Source: Burkholderiales bacterium (lineage in GTDB: Bacteria > Pseudomonadota > Gammaproteobacteria > Burkholderiales > JAEUMW01). Taken from it: 14,429 nucleotides of DNA. Shown one piece after another: positions 7,503-13,801 of this stretch. The stretch is taken from assembly GCA_016791285.1 (NCBI GenBank), contig JAEUMX010000125.1:1-14429 (forward strand), given 5' to 3'. The stretch's first letter is position 1, and every line of letters starts with the position of its first letter. The notes below the pieces were generated by a model. The model did not search any database. It had not been told where the DNA came from and saw only the letters and a list, made by a program, of their open reading frames with translations. The translations under genes were made by a program, and so were the position numbers.

Positions 7503-7991
7503 TCATTCGGCTCTCGCCGGGGAGCCCTTGTAGATCGATCGCAGCCAGGCCATGATCTGTAGCATCTGGTCCTGCGTGATCAATCCGCGCTGCGGCCCCA
7601 TCTGTCCCTGCAGGCCGTCGAAGATGGCCGAGAACATCCCGGCGTCGGTGGCATTGGCCGGGTAGGTCCAGTAGTCGTCGGCCAATCCGGGACCGAGCTT
7701 GCCTTCGGCATGATGTCCGTGGCAGCCAGAACAGGCGGTGGCGTACAGTGATTCTCCGGATTTGATGGCGGCGGCGTCCTTGTTGTAGGGGTTGTGTCCG
7801 GTCTGTTTGAAACTTTTCACTGCCGGCGTCTCGCTTTCCTTCAGGTTCGTGAAATCGAGCGGATCGCCGGTCACGAGGTTATAGAAGCGTGGCGCCTGCG
7901 CGATCGCCGCCAGCGGCAGCAGCGCGAGCAGCATCAGCAGCAGCATCAGCAGCAGCGTGGCGATCGTGAGGCGATGCGAAGCGATCATCAT
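7503..7991 (-). CDS. mxaG: MxaG, cytochrome cL, electron acceptor of methanol dehydrogenase
   Basis: The protein has 162 residues. A very leucine-rich signal peptide (LLLMLLLMLLALLPL core) ends near AAIAQA (about residue 32). One class I heme-binding site, CSGCH, is at 87-91, and Met131 in GQMGPQ is the likely sixth iron ligand. Cytochrome cL takes electrons from PQQ in MxaFI in the periplasm and passes them to a class I cytochrome c. The protein is shorter than I recall the Methylobacterium form to be, mainly at the C-terminus. Two tandem ATGs are present (7991 and 7988). The first makes a four-base ATGA overlap with the mxaJ stop, with GGGAAGGGGA upstream as ribosome binding site. Confidence 0.92.
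   Translation of the reverse strand: MMIASHRLTIATLLLMLLLMLLALLPLAAIAQAPRFYNLVTGDPLDFTNLKESETPAVKSFKQTGHNPYNKDAAAIKSGESLYATACSGCHGHHAEGKLGPGLADDYWTYPANATDAGMFSAIFDGLQGQMGPQRGLITQDQMLQIMAWLRSIYKGSPARAE
7927..7956 (-). repeat. 12-bp tandem repeat in the mxaG signal sequence
   Basis: The plus-strand unit AGCAGCATCAGC occurs 2.5 times (7927..7956). It encodes the repeated Leu-Leu-Leu-Met run of the MxaG signal peptide. Because the unit is a multiple of three, copy-number change would lengthen or shorten the hydrophobic core without a frameshift. Confidence 0.85.
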
Positions 7992-8851
7992 CCGTTCCCC
8001 TTCCCGTCCCTGATGGCACCCGCCTTCGATGTGTCGGTCGCGGGTTTTATTCCTTCGTCCACCAGCACCTGCTGGATGTCGCCGCTGCCGCGATCCAGCG
8101 CGCCCTGCACGCGTTCGAGCAACGCCGTGTCGCCCTTGCGCACGCCGACGGAGGTCTCGAACTGGAAGATCACCGGGTCGCCGTTGGCGCGTGTGGCCTG
8201 AGGCACGACGCTGGCCGTCAGCGGTTCAGGCGACTTGGCGATGTACCGGGCAACCGACGGCAACCAGGCGACTGCCACGTCGATGGTGCCGTTGCCGACG
8301 TCGCCGATCAGCTTTTCCACGTCATAGCGGACGTAGCGGTTGCGCGGTGCGCGGTTGCCGCCGAGCGCCATCAGGTACGGAAAGCTGTCCGGATAGCGTC
8401 CGATCTGCACCAGCATCGTTTCCGCCGGCGTGCCGGGTATCACGCCGATGCGGGCGGTGCGAAGCGCGGGACTGTTCCAGTCCTTGACATCCAGATGATC
8501 GCGCGCGCGCGTGACGAAGACGTAGTTCGACAGGTAGTACGGACGGGTGGTCTCGAGCCGGGGATCCCCGTAGTCGACACCGATCAGCACGTCGCACTTG
8601 CCCTTGTCGAGGAGGTCGCGGACGACGTAGCGCGGGTCGCTGAAACCCACGCGCTCGACCGTGACGCCCATCTCGCCGGCGAGGATGGCGCTGATGCGGT
8701 CCTCGAAACCGTCTCCCCGCGTGTTCGCGTAGGGCATTTCGTTGTCGGCCGCACAGACCTTTAGGGTTTCCCCCGCAGCGGCCGGTTGGACCGTCGCGAG
8801 CAGCAGCGCCATCAGCCCGAGCGCCGCCGTTCTCCTGCTCGATTTGTTCAC
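7988..8851 (-). CDS. mxaJ: MxaJ, periplasmic solute-binding-like protein of the MDH operon
   Basis: The protein has 287 residues from a GTG at 8851. This start is chosen over an upstream GTG at 8872 because AAGGAG lies exactly 5 bp before it and the signal peptide then begins normally (MNKSSRR, hydrophobic core, AAA|GET at 26/27). The mature chain has the two-lobed class 3 extracellular solute-binding fold, opening LKVCAADNEMPY and containing GKCDVLIGVDYGD. MxaJ lies between mxaF and mxaG in all classical clusters and is required for active methanol dehydrogenase. Structural work suggests a chaperone or assembly role rather than transport. The stop overlaps the mxaG start. Confidence 0.93.
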   Translation of the reverse strand: MNKSSRRTAALGLMALLLATVQPAAAGETLKVCAADNEMPYANTRGDGFEDRISAILAGEMGVTVERVGFSDPRYVVRDLLDKGKCDVLIGVDYGDPRLETTRPYYLSNYVFVTRARDHLDVKDWNSPALRTARIGVIPGTPAETMLVQIGRYPDSFPYLMALGGNRAPRNRYVRYDVEKLIGDVGNGTIDVAVAWLPSVARYIAKSPEPLTASVVPQATRANGDPVIFQFETSVGVRKGDTALLERVQGALDRGSGDIQQVLVDEGIKPATDTSKAGAIRDGKGNG

Positions 8852-8856
8852 TTGGA

Positions 8857-8862
8857 CTCCTT
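8857..8862 (-). promoter_or_regulatory. Ribosome binding site fixing the GTG start of mxaJ
   Basis: AAGGAG on the minus strand sits 5 bp before GTG 8851. It decides between this start and an in-frame GTG 21 bp upstream, which would fall inside the preceding hairpin. Confidence 0.82.
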
Positions 8863-8863
8863 G

Positions 8864-8887
8864 GCGGCGCACCTTGCGGTGCGCCGC
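8864..8887 (-). promoter_or_regulatory. Perfect hairpin in the mxaF-mxaJ intergenic gap
   Basis: On the plus strand the arms GCGGCGCACC (8864..8873) and GGTGCGCCGC (8878..8887) pair perfectly around a TTGC loop. No T-run follows on either strand, so it is not a full intrinsic terminator. It starts 15 bp past the mxaF stop and ends one base before the mxaJ ribosome binding site. It probably protects the mxaF 3' end after processing or attenuates mxaJ, since MxaF is made in large excess. Confidence 0.8.
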
Positions 8888-8902
8888 TCCAGCGGGACGG
8901 AT

Positions 8903-10759
8903 TCAGGGCAGGGCGAACACCATCATGCCGCCACCCATCTTCGTGTACTGCTGCAGTTCCTTGAACGCGCCGACTGCGCCGAGGCCGGCCGTCGGATCGG
9001 TCAGATCGAACACCAGACCCACCCCAGGCCAGCCGCCTACGCCGTAGTAGATCGCGACGTACTGCTTGCCCTTGTGCTCGTAGGTGACCGGATGGCCGAT
9101 GACGCCCGAAGGCAGCTTGAACTGCCAAAGCAGCTCACCGGTGTCGGCGTCACGTGCCTTGATCAGGCCGTCCAGCGTGCCGTGGAAGACGAGGTCACCC
9201 GCGGTCGTCGTCGTGCCGCCCCAGACCGAGAATTTCTCGCTCTTGACCCACTTGAACTTCGACGTCTTGACGTCATACGCCTTGACCTGACCCATGTTGC
9301 CGTTGTTGCCCGGCGTGGCGTACATGTTGAGCGTCGCACCGACGAAGAACTGACCCGCGCGGTACGGCAGCATGAACGGTTCCCAGTCCATGCAGATCAT
9401 GTTGGTGCCGAGCATGACCAGCTCGCGCTTCTTGTCGTACGAGTCGTGGCCCTGGTTGTGATAGCCCATCGCCGACGGGCAGATGCCCTTGGCGAGGTGG
9501 TCCATGCGTGTGCTGTACTCGGGGTCGCGGATCGGCACCCCTTTCTTCATGTCGTAACCCTTGAAGACATTGACCGTGGGGTCCATCTTGTCGGCGCGAA
9601 TCAGGTTGCCGTTCTCGCGGTTGAGCGTGTAGATGATTCCGTTGCGGTCGGGGTGGGTCAGCAGCTTCTGCTTCTTGCCGTCGACCACCTGCTCGGAGAG
9701 GCCGATCCAGTTCACGCCGGCGTAGTCCCACTCGTCGTGCGGCGTCTTCTGGAACGCGAACTTGGCCTTGCCGGTCTTCGCGTCGCGGCTCCAGATGGCC
9801 ATCGTCCACTTGTTGTCGCCCGGCCGCATCGTTTCGTTCCACGGCGCCGGGTTGCCGGAGCCGTAGTAGATCTGCTTGAGCTCGGGGTCATACGCATACC
9901 AGCCCCAGTTGGTGCCGCCGCCGATCTTCCACGCATCGCCTTCCCAGGTGCTGGTTCCCAGACCGAACTGGCCGTAGTGTGGATTGGTGGCGTTGAAGTT
10001 CTCGGCCAGCAGCAGGTCGCTGTCGGGGCCGGTGGCGTAGGCGCGCCACATCTGCTTGCCGTCCTTCATCCGGTAGGCGGTGACGTAGCCGCGCACGCCC
10101 AGCTCCGCACCGGAGGAGCCGACGATCACCATGTCCTCGACGACGATCGGCGCCTGGGTCAGCGTGGAGCCGACCTTCGGATCGGAGTTCTCCATCTTCC
10201 AGACTACCTTGCCGGTCTTGGCGTCCATCGCCACGACGTTGCCGTCGAGCTGGGTCTTGAAGATCTTGCCGTCACCGTAGGCCAGGCCGCGATTGACCAC
10301 GTCGCAGCAGGCCACCGCGCGCACCGAGGCATCCTGCTTGGGCTTGTGCTCCCACAGGATCTTGTCCGGATTGTCGAGGTCGATCGCGTAGGTGATGTTG
10401 GGGTACGGCGTGTGCACGTACATGATGCCGTTCACGATCAGCGGACCGCCTTCGTGCCCGTGCAGGACGCCGGTGGAAAAGCTCCACGCGGCTTTCAGGT
10501 TCTTGACATTGCCGCGGTTGATCTGCTTGAGGCCGCTGTAGTGGCTGTGGTCGTAGTCCTTACCCTGCATCACCCACTGGCGATCGTCCTTCGCGAGTCG
10601 CACCAGCTCTTCGTTGGCGAACGCCTGACTGCCGACCAGCATCAGCGCGGCCGTAACGGCGCAGTAGATTGTGGTTCGATGCGCGGGCGTGCGGCCGCTC
10701 GAGGTGGCGGGCCTGCGCTTGGCGCGAATTTCCGTCGACGTGGGAAAAGTGGAGTCCAA
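8903..10759 (-). CDS. mxaF: MxaF, large (alpha) subunit of calcium/PQQ methanol dehydrogenase
   Basis: This is the eight-bladed-propeller quinoprotein that oxidises methanol to formaldehyde in the periplasm. The start is inferred as TTG 10759, giving 618 residues: AGGAGG precedes it by 9 bp and no in-frame ATG exists before the signal sequence. The signal peptide is long (about 48 residues), ending [10 protein letters not shown], leaving about 570 mature residues. The vicinal disulfide VACCDVV (Cys151-Cys152), the PQQ/calcium region SSGAELG (Glu219), Asn303 in [10 protein letters not shown], and the catalytic Asp345 in HDEWDYAG are all present. Two residues after that Asp is Ala347. Lanthanide XoxF enzymes have Asp there, so this is the calcium type. 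The C-terminus stops at MMVFALP, about 20 residues before the Methylobacterium end. Confidence 0.97.
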   Translation of the reverse strand: MDSTFPTSTEIRAKRRPATSSGRTPAHRTTIYCAVTAALMLVGSQAFANEELVRLAKDDRQWVMQGKDYDHSHYSGLKQINRGNVKNLKAAWSFSTGVLHGHEGGPLIVNGIMYVHTPYPNITYAIDLDNPDKILWEHKPKQDASVRAVACCDVVNRGLAYGDGKIFKTQLDGNVVAMDAKTGKVVWKMENSDPKVGSTLTQAPIVVEDMVIVGSSGAELGVRGYVTAYRMKDGKQMWRAYATGPDSDLLLAENFNATNPHYGQFGLGTSTWEGDAWKIGGGTNWGWYAYDPELKQIYYGSGNPAPWNETMRPGDNKWTMAIWSRDAKTGKAKFAFQKTPHDEWDYAGVNWIGLSEQVVDGKKQKLLTHPDRNGIIYTLNRENGNLIRADKMDPTVNVFKGYDMKKGVPIRDPEYSTRMDHLAKGICPSAMGYHNQGHDSYDKKRELVMLGTNMICMDWEPFMLPYRAGQFFVGATLNMYATPGNNGNMGQVKAYDVKTSKFKWVKSEKFSVWGGTTTTAGDLVFHGTLDGLIKARDADTGELLWQFKLPSGVIGHPVTYEHKGKQYVAIYYGVGGWPGVGLVFDLTDPTAGLGAVGAFKELQQYTKMGGGMMVFALP

Positions 10760-10768
10760 GGTCTGTCC

Positions 10769-10774
10769 CCTCCT
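10769..10774 (-). promoter_or_regulatory. Ribosome binding site of mxaF supporting a TTG start
   Basis: AGGAGG on the minus strand is 9 bp upstream of TTG 10759. It is the only strong Shine-Dalgarno match in the mxaF leader, and no ATG or GTG in frame lies at usable distance from it. Confidence 0.7.
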
Positions 10775-10798
10775 AGGGTTTGCGATTAGTTCGTTATG

Positions 10799-10825
10799 GG
10801 TGCCGCTCCGTGAAGGAATGGCACC
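10799..10825. promoter_or_regulatory. 27-bp interrupted dyad upstream of mxaF (operator or leader hairpin)
   Basis: The outer arms GGTGCC (10799..10804) and GGCACC (10820..10825) are perfect inverted repeats. Inside them, TCC and GGA also pair symmetrically around a five-base centre, so 9 of 11 positions per half match. The element lies 39 bp before the mxaF start. It could bind a dimeric regulator such as MxaX, or fold in the mRNA leader. Confidence 0.6.
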
Positions 10826-10962
10826 GCGTGGGTCGATAGCACGCGCCACAACGATATCTGCAAACGTGACCCGGAATGCGGGGCGCTGTAACCGGTAGAC
10901 GGGGAGTTTTTCCCTGTGCTCTTGGGATACGATGACCCCATCTCCGATCGACTTTTCCTGCG

Positions 10963-12336
10963 ATGAGCCTCAAGCTCAGACTCGCGATCATTGTGGCCGG
11001 GCTGATGATCTTGTTGATGGGATTGTTCAGTGTGGCGGCGCTGTGGAGCGCCCAGCGCGATGCCGACGCGGAGATCCGGTCGACGCTGCGCCTGCTGTTC
11101 ACACTGCTGCCCAACCGGATCGCGCTGCCGTATCCAGGTGCCAGCGCGGGCGACGCGCTCAGGCTCCTGGATGTGAGCCAGCAGCTGCGCGACGTCCGCC
11201 ACGTCCGCGTGGCGGTCTACGACACGCTGGGCAGCCGCGTCTCCGGAACCGTTCCCGAAAGCAACCCCCTGCTGCGCGGCTTCGGCTGGCTGGGGCCTGG
11301 TGATGGCTCCGCCGAATCCCGGGCGATGCGCAAGGACATCTTCGTCGACGACGTCAAGATCGGATACTTCCTGATCACGCCCTCACCGGCGGACGAGTTG
11401 GGCGAGATCCAGGAAGATTTCGCGCGCGAGATCGCACTCACCGGGAGCTTCGCGGTCGCGCTCGTCGCCCTCGTGTACTGGGTACTCGCCCGTGCGCTGG
11501 CGCCGATAGATGCGATGCGTAACGCGTTGAAGGCGATCGAGGCCGGAGACCACGGCGCGCGACTGCCTTCGTTCGACGTGGAGGAGATGCGGGACTTGTC
11601 GGAGTCGTTCAACAAGATGGCCGAGGCGCTGCAGTCGACGACTGCGGAGCGCAACGCAACGCTGCGCAAGCTGCTCGGCATCGAGGAGGCCACCCGGCGC
11701 TCGATCGCGCACGACTTGCACGACGGGCTGAGCCCGTACCTGGTCGCTATCAAGCCGAACCTTCACGTGCTGCAGCGGCACTTCGCGCAGAACGATCCGT
11801 ACGCGCCGTGCCGGGAATGCGTCGACCAGATCGCCGACCACGTCGGGCGGCTGCTCGTAGCGGTTCGCGACCGGTTGTCGACGTTGCATCCGGTCGAGAT
11901 CGACACGCTCGGGCTGCGCCAGGCGCTGCACCGGCTCTGCGAGGGTCGGCGCGGCGACGCGGATCGCAGGCTCGACGTGGTGCTGACGACGATCGGCGAG
12001 TGGCGCGGCTTTTCGAACGAGCTCGACACCAGCATCTACCGCATCGTTCAAGAGTGCCTGACGAACGCCATCAAGCATTCCGATTGCACGCGCATCGAGA
12101 TCGGCGTCAGTGTCGCGATCACGAGCCGCGGCGGTGCGGTGACCGTGGACGTGCACGACAACGGGCGCGGCGCGCCGAGCGAGTTTCCGGCGAGCGGGCT
12201 GGGGGCGCTTGCTATGCGGGAACGCGCCATCGCGCTGGGTGGCCGGTTCGAGAGCGGAGCCGATCCGACTGGCGGCTGGCGTGTGAAGGTGCTGCTGCCG
12301 CTCGGCGAGGTGAACGCCGAGGAGCATACGGCGTGA
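10963..12336 (+). CDS. mxaY: MxaY-like sensor histidine kinase (NarX/UhpB class)
   Basis: The protein has 457 residues. Transmembrane helix 1 (about 7-29), a periplasmic sensor region (30-155), transmembrane helix 2 (about 157-176) and a HAMP domain (about 175-228) are followed by a HisKA_3-type dimerisation domain. The phosphoacceptor is His250 in [15 protein letters not shown]. The ATPase domain shows the N box [11 protein letters not shown] (Asn368), G1 DNGRG (399-403) and G2 [10 protein letters not shown] (from 412). A CxxC pair (Cys283, Cys286) sits between the two helices of the dimerisation domain. Divergent placement next to mxaF matches MoxY of Paracoccus, which with MoxX controls methanol dehydrogenase; the symbol rests on that synteny. 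The stop overlaps the GTG start of the response regulator. Confidence 0.82.
   Translation: MSLKLRLAIIVAGLMILLMGLFSVAALWSAQRDADAEIRSTLRLLFTLLPNRIALPYPGASAGDALRLLDVSQQLRDVRHVRVAVYDTLGSRVSGTVPESNPLLRGFGWLGPGDGSAESRAMRKDIFVDDVKIGYFLITPSPADELGEIQEDFAREIALTGSFAVALVALVYWVLARALAPIDAMRNALKAIEAGDHGARLPSFDVEEMRDLSESFNKMAEALQSTTAERNATLRKLLGIEEATRRSIAHDLHDGLSPYLVAIKPNLHVLQRHFAQNDPYAPCRECVDQIADHVGRLLVAVRDRLSTLHPVEIDTLGLRQALHRLCEGRRGDADRRLDVVLTTIGEWRGFSNELDTSIYRIVQECLTNAIKHSDCTRIEIGVSVAITSRGGAVTVDVHDNGRGAPSEFPASGLGALAMRERAIALGGRFESGADPTGGWRVKVLLPLGEVNAEEHTA
12319..12324 (+). promoter_or_regulatory. Ribosome binding site of mxaX inside the mxaY 3' end
   Basis: GAGGAG lies 8 bp before GTG 12333 and within the last codons of mxaY. 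It fixes a GTG start that overlaps the mxaY stop in the sequence GTGA. Confidence 0.82.
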
Positions 12337-13013
12337 GCAGACCCGCCGTCCGTGTCATGCTGGTCGACGATCACTCGGTGGTGCGCGCCGGCTACCGGCG
12401 CTTGATCGAGACCACACCCGGTTTCCAGATGGTTGCCGAGGGGGCGAACGCCGACGACGCCTATGCGCTGTACAAAGTGCACATGCCCGATGTCGTGGTG
12501 ATGGACATCATGCTCCCCGGCGCGAGCGGCATCGACGTCACCCGCCGCATCATCGCTTACCATCCGGGCGCGCGCGTTCTCATGTTTTCGATGTACTCGC
12601 AGGCGGCATTCGCGCAGCCTGCGCTCGAAGCAGGCGCGCTCGGCTTCATCACCAAGGACAGCGAGCCTGAAGAACTGATCGAGGCGCTGGCTGCCATTGC
12701 TGCGGGCAAGCGCTATCTGAGCCGTGCCGTCGCGCAGACCCTTGCGTTCTCGCGCATGTCCTCGCGGCATGGCCTTTTCGACGCGCTGGCACCGCGCGAA
12801 TTCGAGATATGCCGGCTGCTGCTGTCCGGTATCGACACCGATGAGATCGCCCAGCAGCTCAAGCTCAGTCCCAAGACGATTGCCAACCGCGTCTGCCAGA
12901 TCCGGCGCAAGCTCGGTGTCAGCTCCGACATCGAGCTCATCCGGATCGCCTCGGAGGTGGGGCTGGTTCCCTGGATCGATCGCCCACGGTTGACGGGAGC
13001 GGACGAGCGCTGA
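12333..13013 (+). CDS. mxaX: MxaX/MxaB-like LuxR-family response regulator
   Basis: The protein has 226 residues from GTG 12333. The receiver domain (about 7-125) has the acidic pair Asp12-Asp13, the phosphorylation site Asp58 in VVVMDIMLPG, and Lys108 in FITKDS. The output is a LuxR/NarL helix-turn-helix (about 145-208: LAPREFEICRLLLSG, then LKLSPKTIANRVCQIRRKLG). It is translationally coupled to the kinase gene, so the two form a cognate pair. The likely target is the mxaF control region, by analogy with MoxX of Paracoccus and MxaB of Methylobacterium. Which of those two names fits better cannot be settled without a tree. Confidence 0.82.
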   Translation: MSRPAVRVMLVDDHSVVRAGYRRLIETTPGFQMVAEGANADDAYALYKVHMPDVVVMDIMLPGASGIDVTRRIIAYHPGARVLMFSMYSQAAFAQPALEAGALGFITKDSEPEELIEALAAIAAGKRYLSRAVAQTLAFSRMSSRHGLFDALAPREFEICRLLLSGIDTDEIAQQLKLSPKTIANRVCQIRRKLGVSSDIELIRIASEVGLVPWIDRPRLTGADER

Positions 13014-13034
13014 TATCCAATCCGGGGACGCTTG

Positions 13035-13058
13035 GCGACGCTGACCCTGGGGTCTCGC
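13035..13058 (+). terminator. Weak candidate hairpin downstream of mxaX
   Basis: Inner arms GACCC (13043..13047) and GGGTC (13050..13054) are flanked by GCGA and TCGC, with a four-base bulge on the left. The inner loop is only two bases and no T-run follows, so terminator function is doubtful. The rest of 13014..13141 shows no gene and no match to the left flank of repeat copy 1. Confidence 0.25.
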
Positions 13059-13141
13059 TGAATCGACTTCGGACTTCTCTCATTCCGCCTGCATTGCTCG
13101 ATCAGTTTTCGATCGCTCGGGACGAATCAGCGACATCGACA

Positions 13142-13242
13142 GGATGATTACCGGCGTCGTCGAGGGCGGCGCGGATCTGAAGGCGGACCTGCTGCGCTAT
13201 GTGATGGCCGGGCTGGACGCCATGGCGCGTGCGTACCGCTAG
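13142..13242 (+). pseudogene. Direct repeat copy 2: truncated 3' end of the TetR-like gene
   Basis: This is the second copy of the 101-bp segment at 41..141, in the same orientation, 96 of 101 bases identical and ending at the same TAG. Its reading frame gives MITGVVEGGADLKADLL and then the same final residues as copy 1. The upstream sequence shows no continuation of the gene, so only the 3' end is present. It ends 9 bp before the stop of the transposase remnant on the other strand. Confidence 0.85.
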
Positions 13243-13545
13243 TCCACTGCGTCAATGAATTGGCACCTGCCGGATTCGCCGCGACGGGTCGTCGTACTTC
13301 CACTTGATCGGCTTGGGATCTTTGTTGTGTGCGCGGACGTAGCGCATCAGCTTTCGGCTCAGGTCCTTCACCGAAGTGAAGATGCCGCGGCTGATCACGT
13401 CGCGCTGAATACGAGAGAACCAGTTCTCGACCTGGTTCAGCCACGAGGAGTAGGTCGGAGTGAAGTGCATCTGCACATTGCGATGCGCCGCAAGGAAGTC
13501 CTCGACCCGCTTGGTCTTGTGGCTGCTGACGTTGTCGCAGATGAC
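13240..13545 (-). mobile_element. Remnant of an IS630-family insertion sequence (right part)
   Basis: This segment encodes only the C-terminal part of an IS630-type DDE transposase, reading toward its right end at the repeat boundary. The junction sequence CTAG at 13239..13242 is of the kind IS630-family elements often target (TA or CTAG), and the following CTAGTCCACTGCGTCA may be its terminal repeat. The left end and the N-terminal transposase half are missing, so the element cannot move by itself. Confidence 0.7.
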
Positions 13546-13674
13546 GTCTTCCGCGACGCGGTCAATGTTGGGCGTGCGATAGCCCATCATGCCTTTCGTG
13601 AAGATGCTCAAGTTGGACTGGCCGACATCGTCGCCCCAGAGGATCAGGAAATCCGGCTTGCTCTGCTTCGCCAT
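13252..13674 (-). pseudogene. Chimeric ORF: arylsulfatase N-terminus fused in frame to IS630 transposase C-terminus
   Basis: The 140-residue frame has two unrelated parts. Residues 1 to about 42 (FLILWGDDVGQSN, then GMMGYRTPNIDRVA) match the start of type I arylsulfatases, including the metal-binding Asp pair at 15-16; the catalytic CxPSR site is absent. From about Val44 the protein is an IS630 transposase tail: VICDNVSSHKTKRVEDFL carries the second catalytic Asp (Asp47), and SSWLNQVENWF carries the catalytic Glu (Glu83). The first catalytic Asp and the helix-turn-helix are lost. The join is near 13543..13548. GAGGAG lies 6 bp before the ATG, so the sulfatase translation start is intact and the chimera could be made. 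Neither parental activity is expected. I class it as a rearrangement product. Confidence 0.8.
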
Positions 13675-13680
13675 GTGTGT

Positions 13681-13686
13681 CTCCTC
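13681..13686 (-). promoter_or_regulatory. Ribosome binding site of the chimeric ORF
   Basis: GAGGAG on the minus strand is 6 bp before ATG 13674. It belonged to the original sulfatase gene and remains intact. Confidence 0.7.
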
Positions 13687-13706
13687 AATGCGTGTGAGAC
13701 AGCTAT

Positions 13707-13726
13707 CCGCAGCCCGAAAGCTGCGG
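13707..13726 (-). other. Seven-bp hairpin in the leader of the chimeric ORF
   Basis: On the plus strand the arms CCGCAGC (13707..13713) and GCTGCGG (13720..13726) enclose the loop CCGAAA. There is no adjacent T-run, so it is not a standard terminator. It lies between the transglycosylase stop and the chimera start, and may be a leader structure or the end of the upstream transcript. Confidence 0.4.
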
Positions 13727-13801
13727 CGATACGGTAGCTAGCCGATCCCGTGGCATCCGGGCTCGGCTGCTACGGGGTCGCGGTCAGGGTGCTGCGGCTG
13801 G

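Larger units (their letters stand above)
10760..10962. promoter_or_regulatory. Divergent control region between mxaF and mxaY
   Basis: This 203-bp gap separates mxaF (minus) from mxaY (plus) and must contain both promoters and the binding sites of their regulator. It contains the mxaF ribosome binding site and a 27-bp dyad near mxaF. On the mxaY side a possible -10 hexamer, TACGAT (10928..10933), has no good -35 partner. No confident sigma-70 pair is seen for mxaF, which fits activator-dependent transcription. The mxaY ATG lacks a clear Shine-Dalgarno sequence. Confidence 0.6.

Noticed and set aside
8903..10759. Possibility that the large dehydrogenase is XoxF
   Set aside because: Ala follows the catalytic Asp at the +2 position, mxaI is present, and the full mxaRSACKLD set accompanies it.
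8786..10789. Plus-strand open frame of 667 codons opposite mxaF
   Set aside because: It mirrors mxaF on the other strand; its residues are low-complexity Val/Arg/His/Asp and match no domain, as expected for an antisense frame in GC-rich coding DNA.
11808..12332. N-terminal extension of the response regulator into mxaY
   Set aside because: The extension lies in another frame of the kinase gene; GTG 12333 has GAGGAG at 8 bp and starts directly before the receiver domain.
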